DNA from: Ustilaginoidea virens
Lineage: Eukaryota; Ascomycota; Sordariomycetes; Hypocreales; Clavicipitaceae
Direction of reading: 5' to 3'
DNA length: 64,000 nucleotides
NCBI RefSeq assembly: GCF_000687475.1
Contig: NC_057319.1
Span: 1,984,001-2,048,000, forward strand
Of the stretch, positions 26,212-39,177 are shown one piece after another; the first letter of the stretch is position 1; each line of letters begins with the position of its first letter. The position numbers and the translations under genes were made by a program. The notes beneath the pieces are model-generated. The model did not search any database, was not told where the DNA came from, and worked only from the letters and a program-made list of their open reading frames with translations.

Positions 26212-26553
26212 TGTCGGAATCGCTGTCGCAAGGTGCCCAATTGGGCACCAATTGGGCATATTGCAACGAATGTGCCGCGCACACCCGTTACGCACAATGT
26301 GGCTACTTTTGCCCCTTTACCCCTAAGCCCGGTAGGGCACGCGGGCAGCCCGGCCCGACTGCGCCGATGCACGTGACCACGGCACGCACAAAAGGCCACA
26401 TCGTGTAATTACCCTCTTTTGCTTCCTTTCTTTCCTCTTAGTTAGTCAGTCATAATTAAAGAAGTAATTATACCTTTAACTGGTGACCTTACGGTACTTG
26501 ATACCACGCGCGCGACCCTACGTGTAACTGGGTACCCCGAGTTTATATCAATA
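26212..26553 (+). repeat. C 5' LTR
   Basis: 342 bp, TGTCGGAATCGC... to ...GTTTATATCAATA. It includes a perfect 16-bp palindrome GTGCCCAATTGGGCAC (26,233-26,248), also at 33,113-33,128 in the 3' copy. It is much richer in GC than its surroundings. No clear tRNA primer site was identified after it. Confidence 0.92.
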
Positions 26554-26670
26554 CTAATCAGTGGTGATAACCACTACTCACAGGATAATTATATCCCGCA
26601 AAGAACGGTGCATCACAGATCAGTAAGATTACTCTCGAAGAGACGATTTCTATTGTAAATCGTACTAATT

Positions 26671-26902
26671 AAGAAGGCAGATAACCCATTCTATTGAACG
26701 GTTATACTGCTAACTAATTGGAAGAACGATATAGACCTCTTCCACCTCTGTCTATTACGAAGGAAGAAAATATACTAACTATTACGATCTTTGAAGATAC
26801 CCTCAGTATATATAGGAGGCAGCTAACCTATTCCGTTAAATAGTCACCTGCTTACTATAGGAGGCAAATAACCTATTCCGTTAAATGGTTATCTTGCTAA
26901 TT
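26671..26902 (+). repeat. C leader: 45-bp direct repeats
   Basis: Two near-identical 45-bp units start at 26,811 and 26,856 (TATAGGAGGC...AACCTATTCCGTTAAAT). A more diverged third copy lies at about 26,671-26,720 (GAAGGCAGATAACCCATTC). They lie between the 5' LTR and the gag-like region. Confidence 0.75.
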
Positions 26903-26959
26903 AACCCCTTTATTTCTTTCTTTTATCCTAAAAGCCCTTTTGCACTCCTTGCAATACAT

Positions 26960-29900
26960 CCCCCCCTCCTCTTAACACTATAGTACGATCATAATTATCA
27001 ATATTACAACCGGCACTGCCCGAAAGGTTATAGCGATTTGCCCCCTTACTTAATAACAATTAGGCCACTGCGATAGAGCCAATTACCCCTAATGCTACTA
27101 CTATAGCATTACACAACCGCCTGGCCTTCTTGATCTATACCTATGAGAAGGATTATATTATTGACGACGACCTATAGGAACTGTTCCACAAAAACTATAG
27201 TAAATAGGATGAATAACTATTCAACCGCGTTAATCCTCTATTCCTACGCGAATTCCGCACATACCTACGGGATTACGGCGTATATATCGGAGCATCAGGC
27301 TCTATTATAATACCTACCTTGATGGAATGCCTTTAATAACAATAGAACCCTAAATGGCCTTAAGAAGAGATCGACCGTTAGCTAGGCCGTAAGATATTCC
27401 GGTCACGCCTTAACCCTTATAGGGAAGCATTAGTACCTATCGGCAATTTTGACCAAGAAGTTACAGGCTCACGCATAGGCTCACGGAATTCATTACGAGC
27501 ACCTACAATAGTCATAAGAATATCATCACAAAAACCCTTACAAGCATCAACAATAAGGGACTTCACAATACTAAGGGTGGCCCGATCACAGTCACAATAA
27601 CCCATCATCCCCCCTTCTATATCGAAAAAGCCTCTTCCCCCTACCCCTACCGAAAAAGAAAGGGGCCGGTCCTAATAACCTAAAGGGAAGACGCCTATTT
27701 ACAATAGGCCGCTATTCGAATCAGGGGAAAGCTCCCGCTAACAATAATATATAATAGCCGAAGATTATAGCCCGACTGATTAAATATTACACCCTAGAGG
27801 TTATACCCCTAGCCGGGCTAGCCGAGGCGGCTATCTTAATGCCCCTCGAGGGCATAGTATGCCCAATAGAGGTCGATTTACAGGCCCCGATAATATGCTT
27901 CCTTCTATAGAGGATCCCGATGATATTACCCACCAAACTAACGCCGCCGCCTGTAATACCAGATATCGGGCCCAAACGCCTCATCTAATAATGCCAAAAA
28001 TAGGCACGGCACCTAGCCCTTCCCGTTAATATCGGCCTACTCAGGCCGATAAACGGACGGTTTTAATAGGAGTATCGATAAACCCGGACTGACCCGGGTT
28101 ATAGGATAACCTAGCTAGAGATCCCGCCAGCCTACCGTAAGGCAACCGATAAGCCATTCCAGAATACCCTCCGGAATACCCCTAAGATTATACCCGAAAA
28201 GCCTACGCAGAGGCCGGGTTTAACCAAAAGGATCATTCCCAAACCGGGTTTAATAATATATCTAAGAAGATATCCGACCTCTTACGAAGCTATCGTATAA
28301 AGGATAGATATAGCAGCAAAATAGATGATTTTATTATACTAAAAGTCATCTCTTTTAAAAGCAAATGCCGCCTATTAGGATTGCCCGACTACGCATTCGC
28401 CAGAGCTTTTTAAATTATACTAATCGGCGATGCTGAGACTTATTACTTTAATAATATTAAACGTATTCGCAATACCCTCACTTTTGACGATATAGTCTGC
28501 AAAGTCAAGAGCCATTTCGAAAATAAGAGCATAAAGCAATTCTATTTGCACTGTTAGAATAGAATAACGCTCCAATCAACTATCGCGAAATATCCCGATA
28601 AGTTAAAGCTAGAATGCCTTAATATCCTATTAGAAGAACTTTAACGCCTATATCGCAATCTTTTTCCCCCCTTTACAGCTGATATAAAGCTTTATCGGCA
28701 AATACTCAATGCTATAAGGGATACCCCTGAGTATAGCCAGGCCTTATATCATTATGCCCCTATATTCGAAGGCCTCGCCGCTAACCTACGGCGATCCCTT
28801 TCCATCTATAAGACTACCTATATAACTTAATAGCATCATTTCCTTTAACAGCAGCCCTAACAACATCAGGATATTAAAGATATTGATAGTAATATAGCAT
28901 TATTCATAGATCGTAGATACAGTTAATCTTACAACCGGTATTAACGCCCCTAATGATACGGACCCCCTTAACGGCAATAATAGAATCGCGCCTTTCCAGC
29001 TAGGCCTTATCAAAGAAGATGCTTCGTTTGCAATAAATTAGGATATTAGTCATCCAATTATACTAATAAAGAGCAATAAGAATTAAAGGCACGATGGCTA
29101 AAGAATTGTTCCAACCGTACCGCCCCCGATAATAAGAAATTCCGCATTTTCCTACAGGAATACAAAGGGCCCGCGTAAGGCCTCGAAGATGCCGATTTTA
29201 ATAATATCGTTAAAGATATTAAAGTCATAATGGCAGGGGATATACAATAGGATGCAGAGAATGCTATCACACCACAAATTACAGCCACTCAGTACTTCTT
29301 AGCCCCTATGCAAATAGAACCGTCACCTTCTTCATCTATCGAAATATTGCAAGCCCTGCAGGATAAATCATGCTAATATACCTTCCTATAGATTAACCCC
29401 TTCCGAATGCCCTTACCACTACTAGACCGTAACTCTGCCTTTCTAGAAGAAGAACGCTACGGTAACTATACCTTCCGCGGAATCCTACCGGATACCGGCG
29501 CCTCCGGCCTATTAACAGTAGGCCTAGGTTAAGCAAAGGCCCTAATGCGATTAATAAAGACCCTAACTATCGAGATAACTAATAAGAAGCATATAGTAAA
29601 TTTCGGAGCAGGCTCTACCATATCCTCTAGTATACTAAATATTCCGACGATATTCGGCAATATCCCCTTTTACGTCTTTGATAGTAGTACCCCCTTCTTT
29701 TATTCTATTACGGATATAGATAGGATAGGCGTAAAGCTTAATAATATTAATAACCTGCTAATCCAAGGGGATACTAAGGTTCTAATTATTAGGAAATGGG
29801 GATATCTATAGTGGACTCTTAATGCCACGGATACTACTGCCTTCTACCTCTCATTATAGGAAATCCGTTAGCTTTATCGTCGATTTAGGCACCCCTCTAT

Positions 29901-32808
29901 CAATAGGCTTACTAAATTACTTTAACGGGCCGGATATAATGATAATATTGACCGTAACATCATCGAGAAGATCACCTATATATGCCATTAATACTAGATA
30001 AATATAAAGGCACCCAGCCGATTTAAATTCATGCTTAAGGATAATGATATTAGCTAATTTAACTACGAAATTATCGTCGATATCCTTTATATTGATAATC
30101 GGCCAATATTACACATTATAGATGCCGCAATAAGCTTCTAGGCAGCCAGATTTCTTAATCCATAAAGATAGAAGGCCCGCGATATTTAGAATGCCCTTAA
30201 GGAATGCTAGATAAATACGTACCTCGGCCCGCCGGATTAGATTATTTATAATGCTGGCCCTAATTTCGCCTCCGCTAAATTCCGTTATAATGCCCGGCTT
30301 CTATCTATCAATATAGATGAAATTCCTATAGAAGCTTATAACAGCATTAGCAAAGTCGAAAGATATTACGCCCTATTACGCCGAGCCTATACCATTGTTG
30401 ATAATGAAGTAGGCGACCTAATAGCAAAAGAATAGAAATTACAGCTTGCTATAAAGGCTATTAATAATTCCGCTAGACCTAACGGTCTAGTGCCTATATT
30501 ATTAGTCTTTAGGGTATATCCTCGACTTACGGACGATTCACCCCCTAGCTTATTAGTATTATAACGCGCCTTAATATTACGAAAGGCTACTAATGAAGCT
30601 AGGAAATGCCTCGCTAAGCGATAAATTCACGATGCCTTCGCCTAACGGAACGGCCCGGATACGCGGCCTATCTACTGATTACCCCTATAGTCAAATATAT
30701 GGGTATAGAGAGAAAAAGGTGGATGGCACGGGCCGTACCGGCTAATCAGCCTTAATAGTAAGACCTGCATCGTATAGATGCCATATAGCCTAGTTAAGTT
30801 CCGGTCTACGGTCGTTAAGCCATATAACTACGACCCCGACTGTGATACTAATCCCAATACGGACAATCCTAAAGATATTATCTATACCGAAGGCCCGGCC
30901 CGCCCCGGCAGGCTAGAAGTCAGGATACCGGCTGCAGCCATACCTCTAGCCGCGATGATACCTATAGCCGCGATATTATCATCGCCAGCTACTAGCTCTG
31001 GTTAAATCAGGCTAGTATCACTATCACTACCGCTAGCATGTGTAATATCCGATATTATAATCAATAAGGACTAAGAAGAGGCTTTCGTTAATACTATCGT
31101 TTCTAATACTGTTATCGATATCTCTTTCCTGACCGCGAAAGAGCAAGCCGACCTATAGCTTGCTAGCTAATTACGCCGGGAAGGGAAGATTATAACCCCT
31201 AGAGCCCCTTTCAAATAGTCTGACCGTATAGAAATAGAAGCATTACAGGCCCGCGATATATTCCGATTCGTCATTTTTGATATCGGTCAATATAGAGCCC
31301 AACGCCTATTCAACTTACGCATAGTATAAGAAATCAAAGGCAAAGGCATAGATACCCCATATGAGAAGTCTAGGCTTATTATACAAGGTTATAGTAATGA
31401 CGAGAAGCGATTAATATTAATTTAATCCCCTATAATTTAATAGGCGAGTCAACGGTTACTTATATCATTGGCCCTATCACTATAATAATCTTACGGCCTC
31501 TTCCTTTAGATACGGGATATCACACAGGCTTACGTATAGTTATTAACTACCCTTAATAGATCGATTATCGCCAAACTACCTAAGCAGATAGCGCATCAAT
31601 ACCCCGATAATACTATTATGGAAGTGGTAAAGCTACTGTACGGAATAGCTGAGGCAGGCACCCACTAGTGGGCGATATACTTCCGGCACCATCACGAGAA
31701 GTTAGGCATGACTACATCCACCTATGACCCCTATTTGCTGATATCTGCCGGCAATAACTGTACTGATGTTCCTGACCGTACTGGTGATACTATATGCTTC
31801 GGTATTATAGGTATGCAGACTGACGATACCCTCGGCCTAAGTGATAATGCCTTCTTCTAATAGGAAGAATTCGAGCTTACTAAGGCAGGCTTTAATACCA
31901 AGCCCAAGACGAGGCTATTACTAACTATGCCCTTGATATTCAACGGATGTATCCTCACAGTTAATCAGACTGACAGTATAATGATATTATACCAGAAAGG
32001 TTAAAGCATGAAGATCACGACTATCGATAAGAATGCGCCTACGGCCTAATGTAATTATATCGAGCAATACGCTCGCAGTGCTTATGTAGCTACGGTCTAC
32101 TAGCCTGAGGCGTCTTTTGACCTATTTATCGCGGCACAATACTAGCAACCTGACCCTAATAATATCGCGAGGTTGAATAAGCGCCTTTAATGGCAGCGCA
32201 ATAACCAGGATCGTGGCCTACGGTATATCAATCTGGCCCTTACTACAGCCAAACTCTTTATATTTATTGACAGATCCTTTGCCAATAACAAAGATTTGAG
32301 CTCCCAGATTAGCTATATTATTGTGCTAGGGAATGAAGAGGATAATCCTATAGATAACGCTAACGCCTTCCTGCTGACTAGTAATATCGTCACTTATAGC
32401 TCTATAAAGAGTAAGCGTGTAACGCGTAGCGCACTCGCTTCGGAGCTGTATAGTATGGTGCAAGGGGTCGATATCGCATATGCGATAGGCACGACCCTCA
32501 ATATGATTACCAGCAGGTTAGAACTACCAAAGATTCCTATAGTAGTATACACAGATTCTTTTTCGTTGTACAAATGCCTTATCAAGCTAGGCACTACGAA
32601 AGAGAAGAGGCTCATAATAGATATTATAGCCTTACGATAGTCATACGAGCGCCGGGAAATCTATGAGATTCGCTAGATCAATAGGAACGATAACCTCGCC
32701 GATGCAATGACCAAAAGAACGCCAAATAAAGCCCTTGAGACCTTCGTCGACCGCAATCAGGCTGTTATACGTATGGAAGGGTGGGTAAAGAGGCCGGTCA
32801 ATATCTAA
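26960..32808 (+). pseudogene. C gag-pol polyprotein (fungal Ty1/copia, QTDD-type RT)
   Basis: One plus-strand frame can be followed to TAA at 32,806-32,808. The start codon is unclear, since no convincing ATG remains upstream of 27,000. Gag (27,000-29,300) ends in a zinc-knuckle remnant CFVCNKLGY (29,020 onward). The aspartic protease has DTGAS at 29,491-29,505, and a clean 88-codon open stretch follows at 29,545-29,811. Pre-integrase and integrase cover about 29,850-30,780, RT about 31,150-32,100 and RNase H 32,280-32,800 (SALASELYSM, VVYTDSFSLY). The RT catalytic box reads MQTDD (Q at 31,816) where most copia elements have YVDD. From memory, this Gln form occurs in a group of fungal copia-like proteins. 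Many in-frame TAG/TAA codons make it inactive. Confidence 0.85.
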
Positions 32809-33091
32809 CTGAATTTAGGTATAATTGGTGATATCATGGGTGGCAAGTGTGTGGATTTTCCTATGTTTAATGTTGTGTTATTTTTACTGCGTTTACTGCT
32901 GCCCCTTTTTGCCCCTTTATTTTGGCTACGATATTCAACATACCGGCTGTACGGTATAATGCCGGCCGCGCGGCGCGACAGCGTTATCGGCGGCACAACC
33001 TGCCGAAACCGCGCCGCACTTTTCTTTCTATGTGTGCGCCTTATATCCTAGCGATTCCGATGTTTGCTTCTATAAAAAGAGAAGCTGCCAG
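32809..33091 (+). other. C 3' untranslated region
   Basis: 283 bp between the stop of C gag-pol and its 3' LTR. It holds a GC-rich, CpG-containing patch (32,960-33,020; GCCGGCCGCGCGGCGCG). The several short open frames crossing it on both strands are by-products of composition. Confidence 0.6.
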
Positions 33092-33433
33092 TATAGGAAT
33101 CGCTGTCGCAAGGTGCCCAATTGGGCACCAATTAGGCACATTATAACGAATGTGCCGCGCATACCCGTTACGCACGATGTGGCCACTTTTGCCCCTTTAC
33201 CCCTGAGCCCGGTAGGGCACGCGGGCAGCCCGGCCCGACTGCGCCGATGCACGTGACCACGGCACGCACAAAAGGCCACATCGTGTAATTACCCTCTTTT
33301 GCTTCCTTTCTTTCCTCTTAGTTAGTCAGTCATAATCAAAGAAGTAATTATACCTTTGACCGGTGACCTCACGGTACTTGATACCACGCGCGCGACCCTA
33401 CGTGTAACTGGGTACTCCGAGTTTATATCAACA
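33092..33433 (+). repeat. C 3' LTR
   Basis: 342 bp, the same length as the 5' LTR and nearly identical from GGAATCGCTGTCGC to the end ATATCAACA. Its first bases TATAGG correspond to TGTCGG. Confidence 0.9.
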
Positions 33434-34069
33434 GAATCTGCTATTTTACTGAATGACTTAGAAAGCATTCCTAACTCTACTAACTCTACTAACCTTACTA
33501 GTATTACTAACACTAATGCTATACCGGATGACCTGGAAAGTATGCCGGATCCTATTAATATTACTAATAATAATGTTATACTGGATGACCTTAAAAGCGT
33601 CCCTAGTATTATTAATATTAATACCACCCCTATAATTCAGTCCTTGGCTACTATAAAGGATGACCTTATAGATATCCTTACTAGCCTTACTCCTGCCGAC
33701 CTTACTAGCCCTGTTAGCCCTACTGGCCCTGCTGGCCCTACTAATCCTATAGGCCCTACTAACCCTATTAGCTTTACCGACTTATTCCCCCAGGAAGGTA
33801 ATACTTTATACCACCTGATATGGGATTCCTACTATACAGCTAAGCGTAAGCTAGCTAAAAAGGCCCCTAATAGTACGCCTAATAGCTGGAAGGATGTGCT
33901 ACGAAGTCCTGAAAAAGACCTTTAGATAAAGGCACTATTTAAGGAATTCAAGCAGCTTTTAGATACTAAAGTCTTCCAATTTATTCTTAAGCCTAGCGTT
34001 CCTATTGATAGGAAAATTATATGCAATAGGCCTGTTTTTTAGGTTAAAAAGAATGCTAATAATTAGTCT

Positions 34070-34827
34070 TGTTGAAATCAGCGCCTTTTTAGCTGTATTT
34101 TGGTACTGGTCTCGCTACCGTACGACGTCTCTACGTTGAGATATCGCGGTGGCTATACCAGGCGCTATGGTGGGGCACAGCGCCCCACAACGCCGATTAC
34201 AGTGGGCCACAGCGCCGGTCACGGCACCGGTACAGCGACCCACATCCGGCCACAGCGGCCGGTCACAGTGGGCCACAGGGCCCACAACAGACGGCGCATT
34301 TCTACGGGATTACCAAATGGGCAAATCAGCACTTTCGGCCTTCTACATATAGTCACCCGCTACACCGCGCCTTTACGGCACACCGGTATAGGGCTTCCGG
34401 CCCGTACGGCAGACCGATATAGGGCTTCCGGCCCGAACGGCAGGCTGTTATAGGGCATCCGGCACACCGCTACAAGCCACTGGGCTTGGTTGGGTAGGCA
34501 TTGGGTAGGCACTGGGTAGGATATTGGGCACAGACTGGGCTCGGTTGGGCAGACCGACTTTTCGTCGGGTTTTTCGCTATTTTTGCGGTTTTTCATTATT
34601 TTCAACCACTTTTTCAAGATGGTAGAAATATGCCCAAAATTCCCTCTTTCTAGCTAGAATAGTCACTAACAATTAGAATCAGATTTCCCTAATATCTTTG
34701 CTCTGGTCAACCTCTTATGCGCTTTAAATCTTTAACTAGCTCTTTGTTTTATTCTGCAACGCCTTGTACGCCACTGTCGGTACTTAGTATACTTTCTAAT
34801 AGTGTTCTGAGTCACCATTTTGCAATA
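34070..34827 (+). repeat. D 5' LTR (family B)
   Basis: 758 bp, TGTTGAAATCAGCGCC...TTTTGCAATA. The first half is GC-rich, with repeated CACAG/GGCCACAG/GGCCGGTCACAG words (34,175-34,290). This creates open frames on both strands (34,100-34,453, 34,149-34,352, 34,360-34,617 reverse) that are not genes. Confidence 0.9.
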
Positions 34828-34841
34828 GGTTATAAGCCCGG
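34828..34841 (+). other. D primer-binding site
   Basis: GGTTATAAGCCCGG immediately follows the LTR. It is the same initiator tRNA-Met anticodon-arm type as in family A. Confidence 0.78.
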
Positions 34842-35106
34842 TGTCTTAAGGCTTCCAGCTTAAGACTTTTTTACGCTAACTTAGGATTTTAACGCATTTA
34901 GCAGCTAACCTTCCAGAAATCTACTAACAAGGGACTGATCATCCCAGATTTAGGAACCCAGCTACTATACTAAGCTGCAACACATCCTTGCAATAGGATT
35001 TTCTAAGGTTATTCCTTAACGCAGCTTTCTTCTAGTTTTATCTAGATTTTCAGTCTTGATTTTCTTCGCATTTTTAAGACTTTCCGGCACCTTTTCTCTT
35101 CCTATA

Positions 35107-38100
35107 ATGGCCAGTCAGAACGTTCCTACTAATAACCCAGGCCACAATAACCCAGGCCATAATAACCCAGGCTACCAAGTCCCTAATACGGCAGAGGTAG
35201 AAGAATCTAATAATAACCAGGAAATTGCCCAGCTTAGGGAAGACCAATAGGAAATAAGAAAAGAATTTAACTATAAATTTAATCGAATTAATTCTAAAAT
35301 CGATTTTTTAGCTAATAAGGTGGGCACCTTAGTAGACAGACTAATTAAGCCTGCTACTAGCCCACCATCCTAGGATATAATGGATATAAATACCTTCCAA
35401 ACCCCTATAGGTAAAGGAAATAACCCACTATTACTACCTAAAGCCTAGCAACCCCTGCCGGTTCCATCCAGCATTAGCAGCCAAATTAGCGCTATAGCTA
35501 TTAAGGAACTAGCTAAAACAGCCAATAGATTCTAAGAATCCTAAAAGCTAAAGGGGGCATCTAACTTCGACCAATAGAAATAGGCCCTTATAATTTAACT
35601 TAGGGCATTTAATATCGCTAAATTCATCGAAAATCCTTCTATTGCCAGCAGTTTCAACGATTCAGAATAAGCACTTTTACTATTACTTATTAAGAATAGT
35701 TACACAGAAAGACCAGCTGCCGCTATCAACTAATACACTAACCCAGAGTCAGCCTTTATGTTACTCACCAAATAGTATTCTCACTTATCAGACGTATAGC
35801 AGACCTACTTATACCCTGCCTTCCATTAACTAAATTTTACAGGCTATAAGGGTACATTAGAATCTTTCAATGCCTCCTTTAATAGCTACCTATCCAGGCT
35901 GCAAATTTTAGGCTCCCATATACAACCTTTCGACCAAATCAGCCAGTATTTATATGCTATAGAAGGGGTCTTTTTTCAGTAGGCAGAACAGCACCACACA
36001 ATAATAAGAATCGCCTATACTCAGGGAAATACATTAAATATTAACCTGCAATTTTATATGGTTGATTTACTGGAAGAATAATATATTAAAGGGTCATTAG
36101 TAGTAAGGGCTACTACCCACCTCGCAAAGGTCAAGGGTGCCGCTACTAACAATAGTAGCAAGCCAGCTAGTAATAATACTAGTAAAGGTAGTAAAAACAC
36201 TACCACTAACGCCAATAAAAAGAAATAGGGGTCTTCTACCTAATAAAGGTCTTCTTTAGCTATATAGGGTAAGCCGGAAAATAAGAAGAAGAATAAAGAA
36301 AAGAAAGATTCAGCTAATAAAATAGATACCCTATAAAAGACCGACGAAAAGGAAAAGACTATTAATTCCTTTATATTAGGAAATTATAACACTCTAAGTC
36401 TTATATCTAATGAGATAGCCTATTCTTCCTTCCAGGACCGCGAATATATGCAATTTCTAGCTACCAGCTATAGTGTATAATCCGGTAGGAAAACGCCAAT
36501 AGATTCTTTACTCTACGATACTAATTCTACGGTGCATATTTGTTAAAATCCTATAGTAGCCTACTAGGCTGCTGTCCTTATGCCCTACTGGCCTACTAAC
36601 CTTCTGGCCCTTATACCGCCTCTTGGACTTATGGTAGTATTACCTTAGGCCTTTGCCTTTTACCTTAAGGATTTTCAGTGGATTATTTACTGTATATCAA
36701 GTAAGGTAGGCCTTGTTGAAAAAGGTGTGGTATTGCTAAATTAGCGTGGTTGCCTACTAGCGTGGTGGCGGCCTACTAGCGTGGTGTGGCATTGCTAAAT
36801 TAGCGTGGTGGCCTACTAGCGTGGTGGCTAGTCCACTAGTGTGGTGGTTAGTCATTAGCGTGGTGACTAGTTACTAGTGCGGTGGTTAGGGTGGTTGGAA
36901 AGGCTGGATATAGTGGGGCTGCTGACGTATTATATACGTGGCATAGCGAGCATTACGGGGAGCTTTCTTACTGGCTTCCCTGAATGCCTGGGCCCACCCC
37001 TCCTTCGTGTATATATAGGATAGCTTTCCCCCTTCTTTCTAGATAGTAGAAGGGTAGCACAATCGAGTCTGTTAATGCACTATATGCCTCTTAACTTCCA
37101 CCTTCCCTGCGTTTCTGGTTATCTTATATTTGCCTTGCCTTTACACTTGCCCTGCTTTATAGCACTTGTATAGTCTTAGGACTTAGTGAAAAATCTAGTA
37201 TTTATACTAAGATTAGTTCACAGGTCGCAGACAGTCTTGTGCCATCTAGCTAGCTAGTAAGGCTTTGCTTTTATAGTGACCTTGAGAATTGCAATAATAT
37301 TATTAACGATAAAAAGTATTTCACCTACTTCCAATACTATACCGGAAACAGACCGGTTATTAGTATAGGTGGTGGCCCAATCAAGCCTAGTAGGTGGGGC
37401 ATAACGCGTTTTACCGTGCTATAGGCCACCAACCCACCTCAGTAGGGCACCTTAGAGCTGACCAACGCCCTCTTCATACTAGCTTTTAATATTAATATCT
37501 TTAGCAGCATTAAATACTATCTGAATCGTAGTAGTATTTAGGGCCAAAGCCTAGTTAATAGCAACAATAAGTGTATTAGGCTTTTTAATTTTAAAAAGTA
37601 TAGCTTCTTTTTATAATAAAAAGGGGTAGATTTGCCGTTTTTACACTATACTAGCCAAAATCATCCGGCTTTATATAGTATCTTAGTCGAATTACCTGCC
37701 CTAGCCAACCTAGAAGAATACGAGGAATATCCCCTGCTAAAGGATTTACCTACCCTACTAGCTGACTCGGACCATCCACTAGCTAATTCTCAAGCTAATC
37801 CACTAGCTAATTCGCAAGCTACCCCACTAGCTAGTCCTAGTTTTTCGGTGGTACCAAAAGAGGCTATTATTCCCAATATAGCCCAACCACCATAGAGGGC
37901 CCCGGTCGCCCTTAACCCAGCCCTAATATTAGCAGCTGATATCGAGTATCAAAAGCTGCTATTACTAGCCGGACTTTAGCATATCCGGCTTAGGCACATC
38001 AGAATCCAACTTTTAAAGAAAACCTGTGCATCAACCACAGGGTTACCTGATCTCAGTAAGGTAAAGGATTCTGATTTCAACTGCATCGCCTGTAAAAGGG

Positions 38101-38975
38101 CAAAATCAGTTCGGCGTTTTACATCAGGAGCTATACCAGACCCTATGCATTATTTGGATATTATAGAGGGTGATATCTTCTAAATTAACCCTCTACTATA
38201 TAACAAACGCCCCATTTGCCTCATCTTAGTTGATTGGAAATCACGCTTCCGTTGGGTACATCTACTACCTAATAAGGAGGGACCCACAGTATTCCCAGTA
38301 TTATAGGGGTTCTTCCAAGGTCTTAGGAATCGCTACGGCAAATCAGCTGTTAAATTCCACTATGATGGTGGTAAGGAAATCAACGACGTCATCACAGCCT
38401 GGCTAGCTCTTAAGGGCATAGATTTTTTAACCTCTTCCCCTTATATTTATAAGCAAAATGGGTTAGCAGAATGCTTTATACGGGTTATCGTTGACCGACT
38501 TAGAGCTACTATGCTTTGGTCTCGGTTACCTTCTTACCTTTGGTCTGCAGTGATTCTTAGTATTACTACCTTGGTAAATCTAATAGCAGTTATAAACCGT
38601 TCCTCGTTACCTTTCGAGGAATTAAAGAAGGATTTTCCGGAAATTACGCACTACCACCTACCCGACCTTACTAGCTTTAGGGCTATTGGTGCGGCTGTAG
38701 AGGTGCTAATCCCTCCAGAAAAACGGGTTATCAGCCATAAGTTGGCCCCCCGGACCGAGTCAGGTAGGTTACTAGCTACGCTAGGTAACGGCACCTACCT
38801 CGTCTACATCCCACATCGCCGGGTCGTCACCAAGACCTCTTTTATTACTTTCACCTACCAAAATGAAGGTATAGGCCCTATTTCAAGTGGCCTAGAGGGC
38901 AGACCGACTTTTCGTCGGGTTTTTCGCTATTTTTGCGGTTTTTCATTATTTTCAACCACTTTTTCAAGATGGTAG
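35107..38975 (+). pseudogene. D gag-pro-int, truncated and fused to LTR
   Basis: ATG at 35,107 (MASQNVPTNNPG) is the only intact family B start codon in the window. An N-terminal NNPGH repeat precedes a coiled-coil-like region and a capsid segment (35,500-36,090, AIKELAKTANRF, AFMLLTK). A Lys/Asn-rich linker and protease (DTNST at about 36,519) follow. After the solo A LTR come the pre-integrase region (about 37,960-38,110) and the DDE integrase (38,150-38,900; HYDGGKE and a QNGLAE box; second Asp kept). A LANSQAxPLA-type repeat lies at 37,770-37,840. The last open stretch (38,511-38,975) runs past the deletion junction and ends with about 25 residues read from LTR sequence. RT and RNase H are absent. 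Numerous stops interrupt it. Confidence 0.85.
36541..37296 (+). repeat. Solo family A LTR inside D
   Basis: 756 bp, TGTTAAAATCC...GAATTGCAATA, with TSD ATATT (36,536-36,540 and 37,297-37,301). The flanks join into GTGCATATTATTAA, which matches the intact B sequence elsewhere. This copy fixes the family A LTR ends as TG...TA. Confidence 0.95.
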
Positions 38976-39177
38976 AAATATGCCCAAAATTCCCTCTTTC
39001 TAGCTAGAATAGTCACCAATAATTAGAATCAGATTTCCCTGACATCTTTGCTCTGGTCAACCTCTTGTGCGCTTTAAATCTTTAACCAGCTCTTTGTTTT
39101 ATTCTGCAACGCCTTGTACGCCACTGTCGGTGCTTAGTATACTTTCTAACAGTGTTCTGAGTCACCATTTTGCAACA
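38897..39177 (+). repeat. Truncated D 3' LTR (last 281 bp)
   Basis: It corresponds to 34,547-34,827 of the 5' LTR. The upstream 477 bp of LTR were lost in the deletion that removed RT and RNase H. Confidence 0.9.

Larger units (their letters stand above)
26212..33433 (+). mobile_element. C: copia-type retrotransposon inserted in A2
   Basis: 7,222 bp with 342-bp LTRs (26,212-26,553 and 33,092-33,433) and TSD GAATC (26,207-26,211 and 33,434-33,438), where the undisturbed A sequence reads GAACC. It carries gag-pol on the plus strand and is unrelated in LTR sequence to A and B. The LTRs remain very similar to each other. Confidence 0.92.
34070..39177 (+). mobile_element. D: family B element with large 3' internal deletion, inserted in A2
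   Basis: TSD AGTCT (34,065-34,069 and 39,178-39,182). The 5' LTR is complete (34,070-34,827), and gag through integrase is present. RT, RNase H, the polypurine tract and the first part of the 3' LTR are missing. Integrase sequence joins the 3' LTR at 38,897-38,901 over a shared GGGCA. A solo A LTR (36,541-37,296) sits inside. Without it D is about 4.35 kb, compared with about 7.55 kb for B2 and B3. Confidence 0.9.

Noticed and set aside
27417..29288. Minus-strand open frames at 27,417-27,608, 27,787-27,984 and 29,058-29,288
   Set aside because: They are antisense to the C gag frame, which is continuous in sense and carries the zinc knuckle.
32805..33279. Cluster of short open frames on both strands
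   Set aside because: They sit in the C 3' untranslated region and 3' LTR, and partly recur in the 5' LTR at 26,199-26,399.
34100..34617. Three open frames, both strands, near the start of D, and their counterparts at 42,085-42,339
   Set aside because: They fall wholly or mostly in GC-rich B LTR sequence and overlap each other; not coding.
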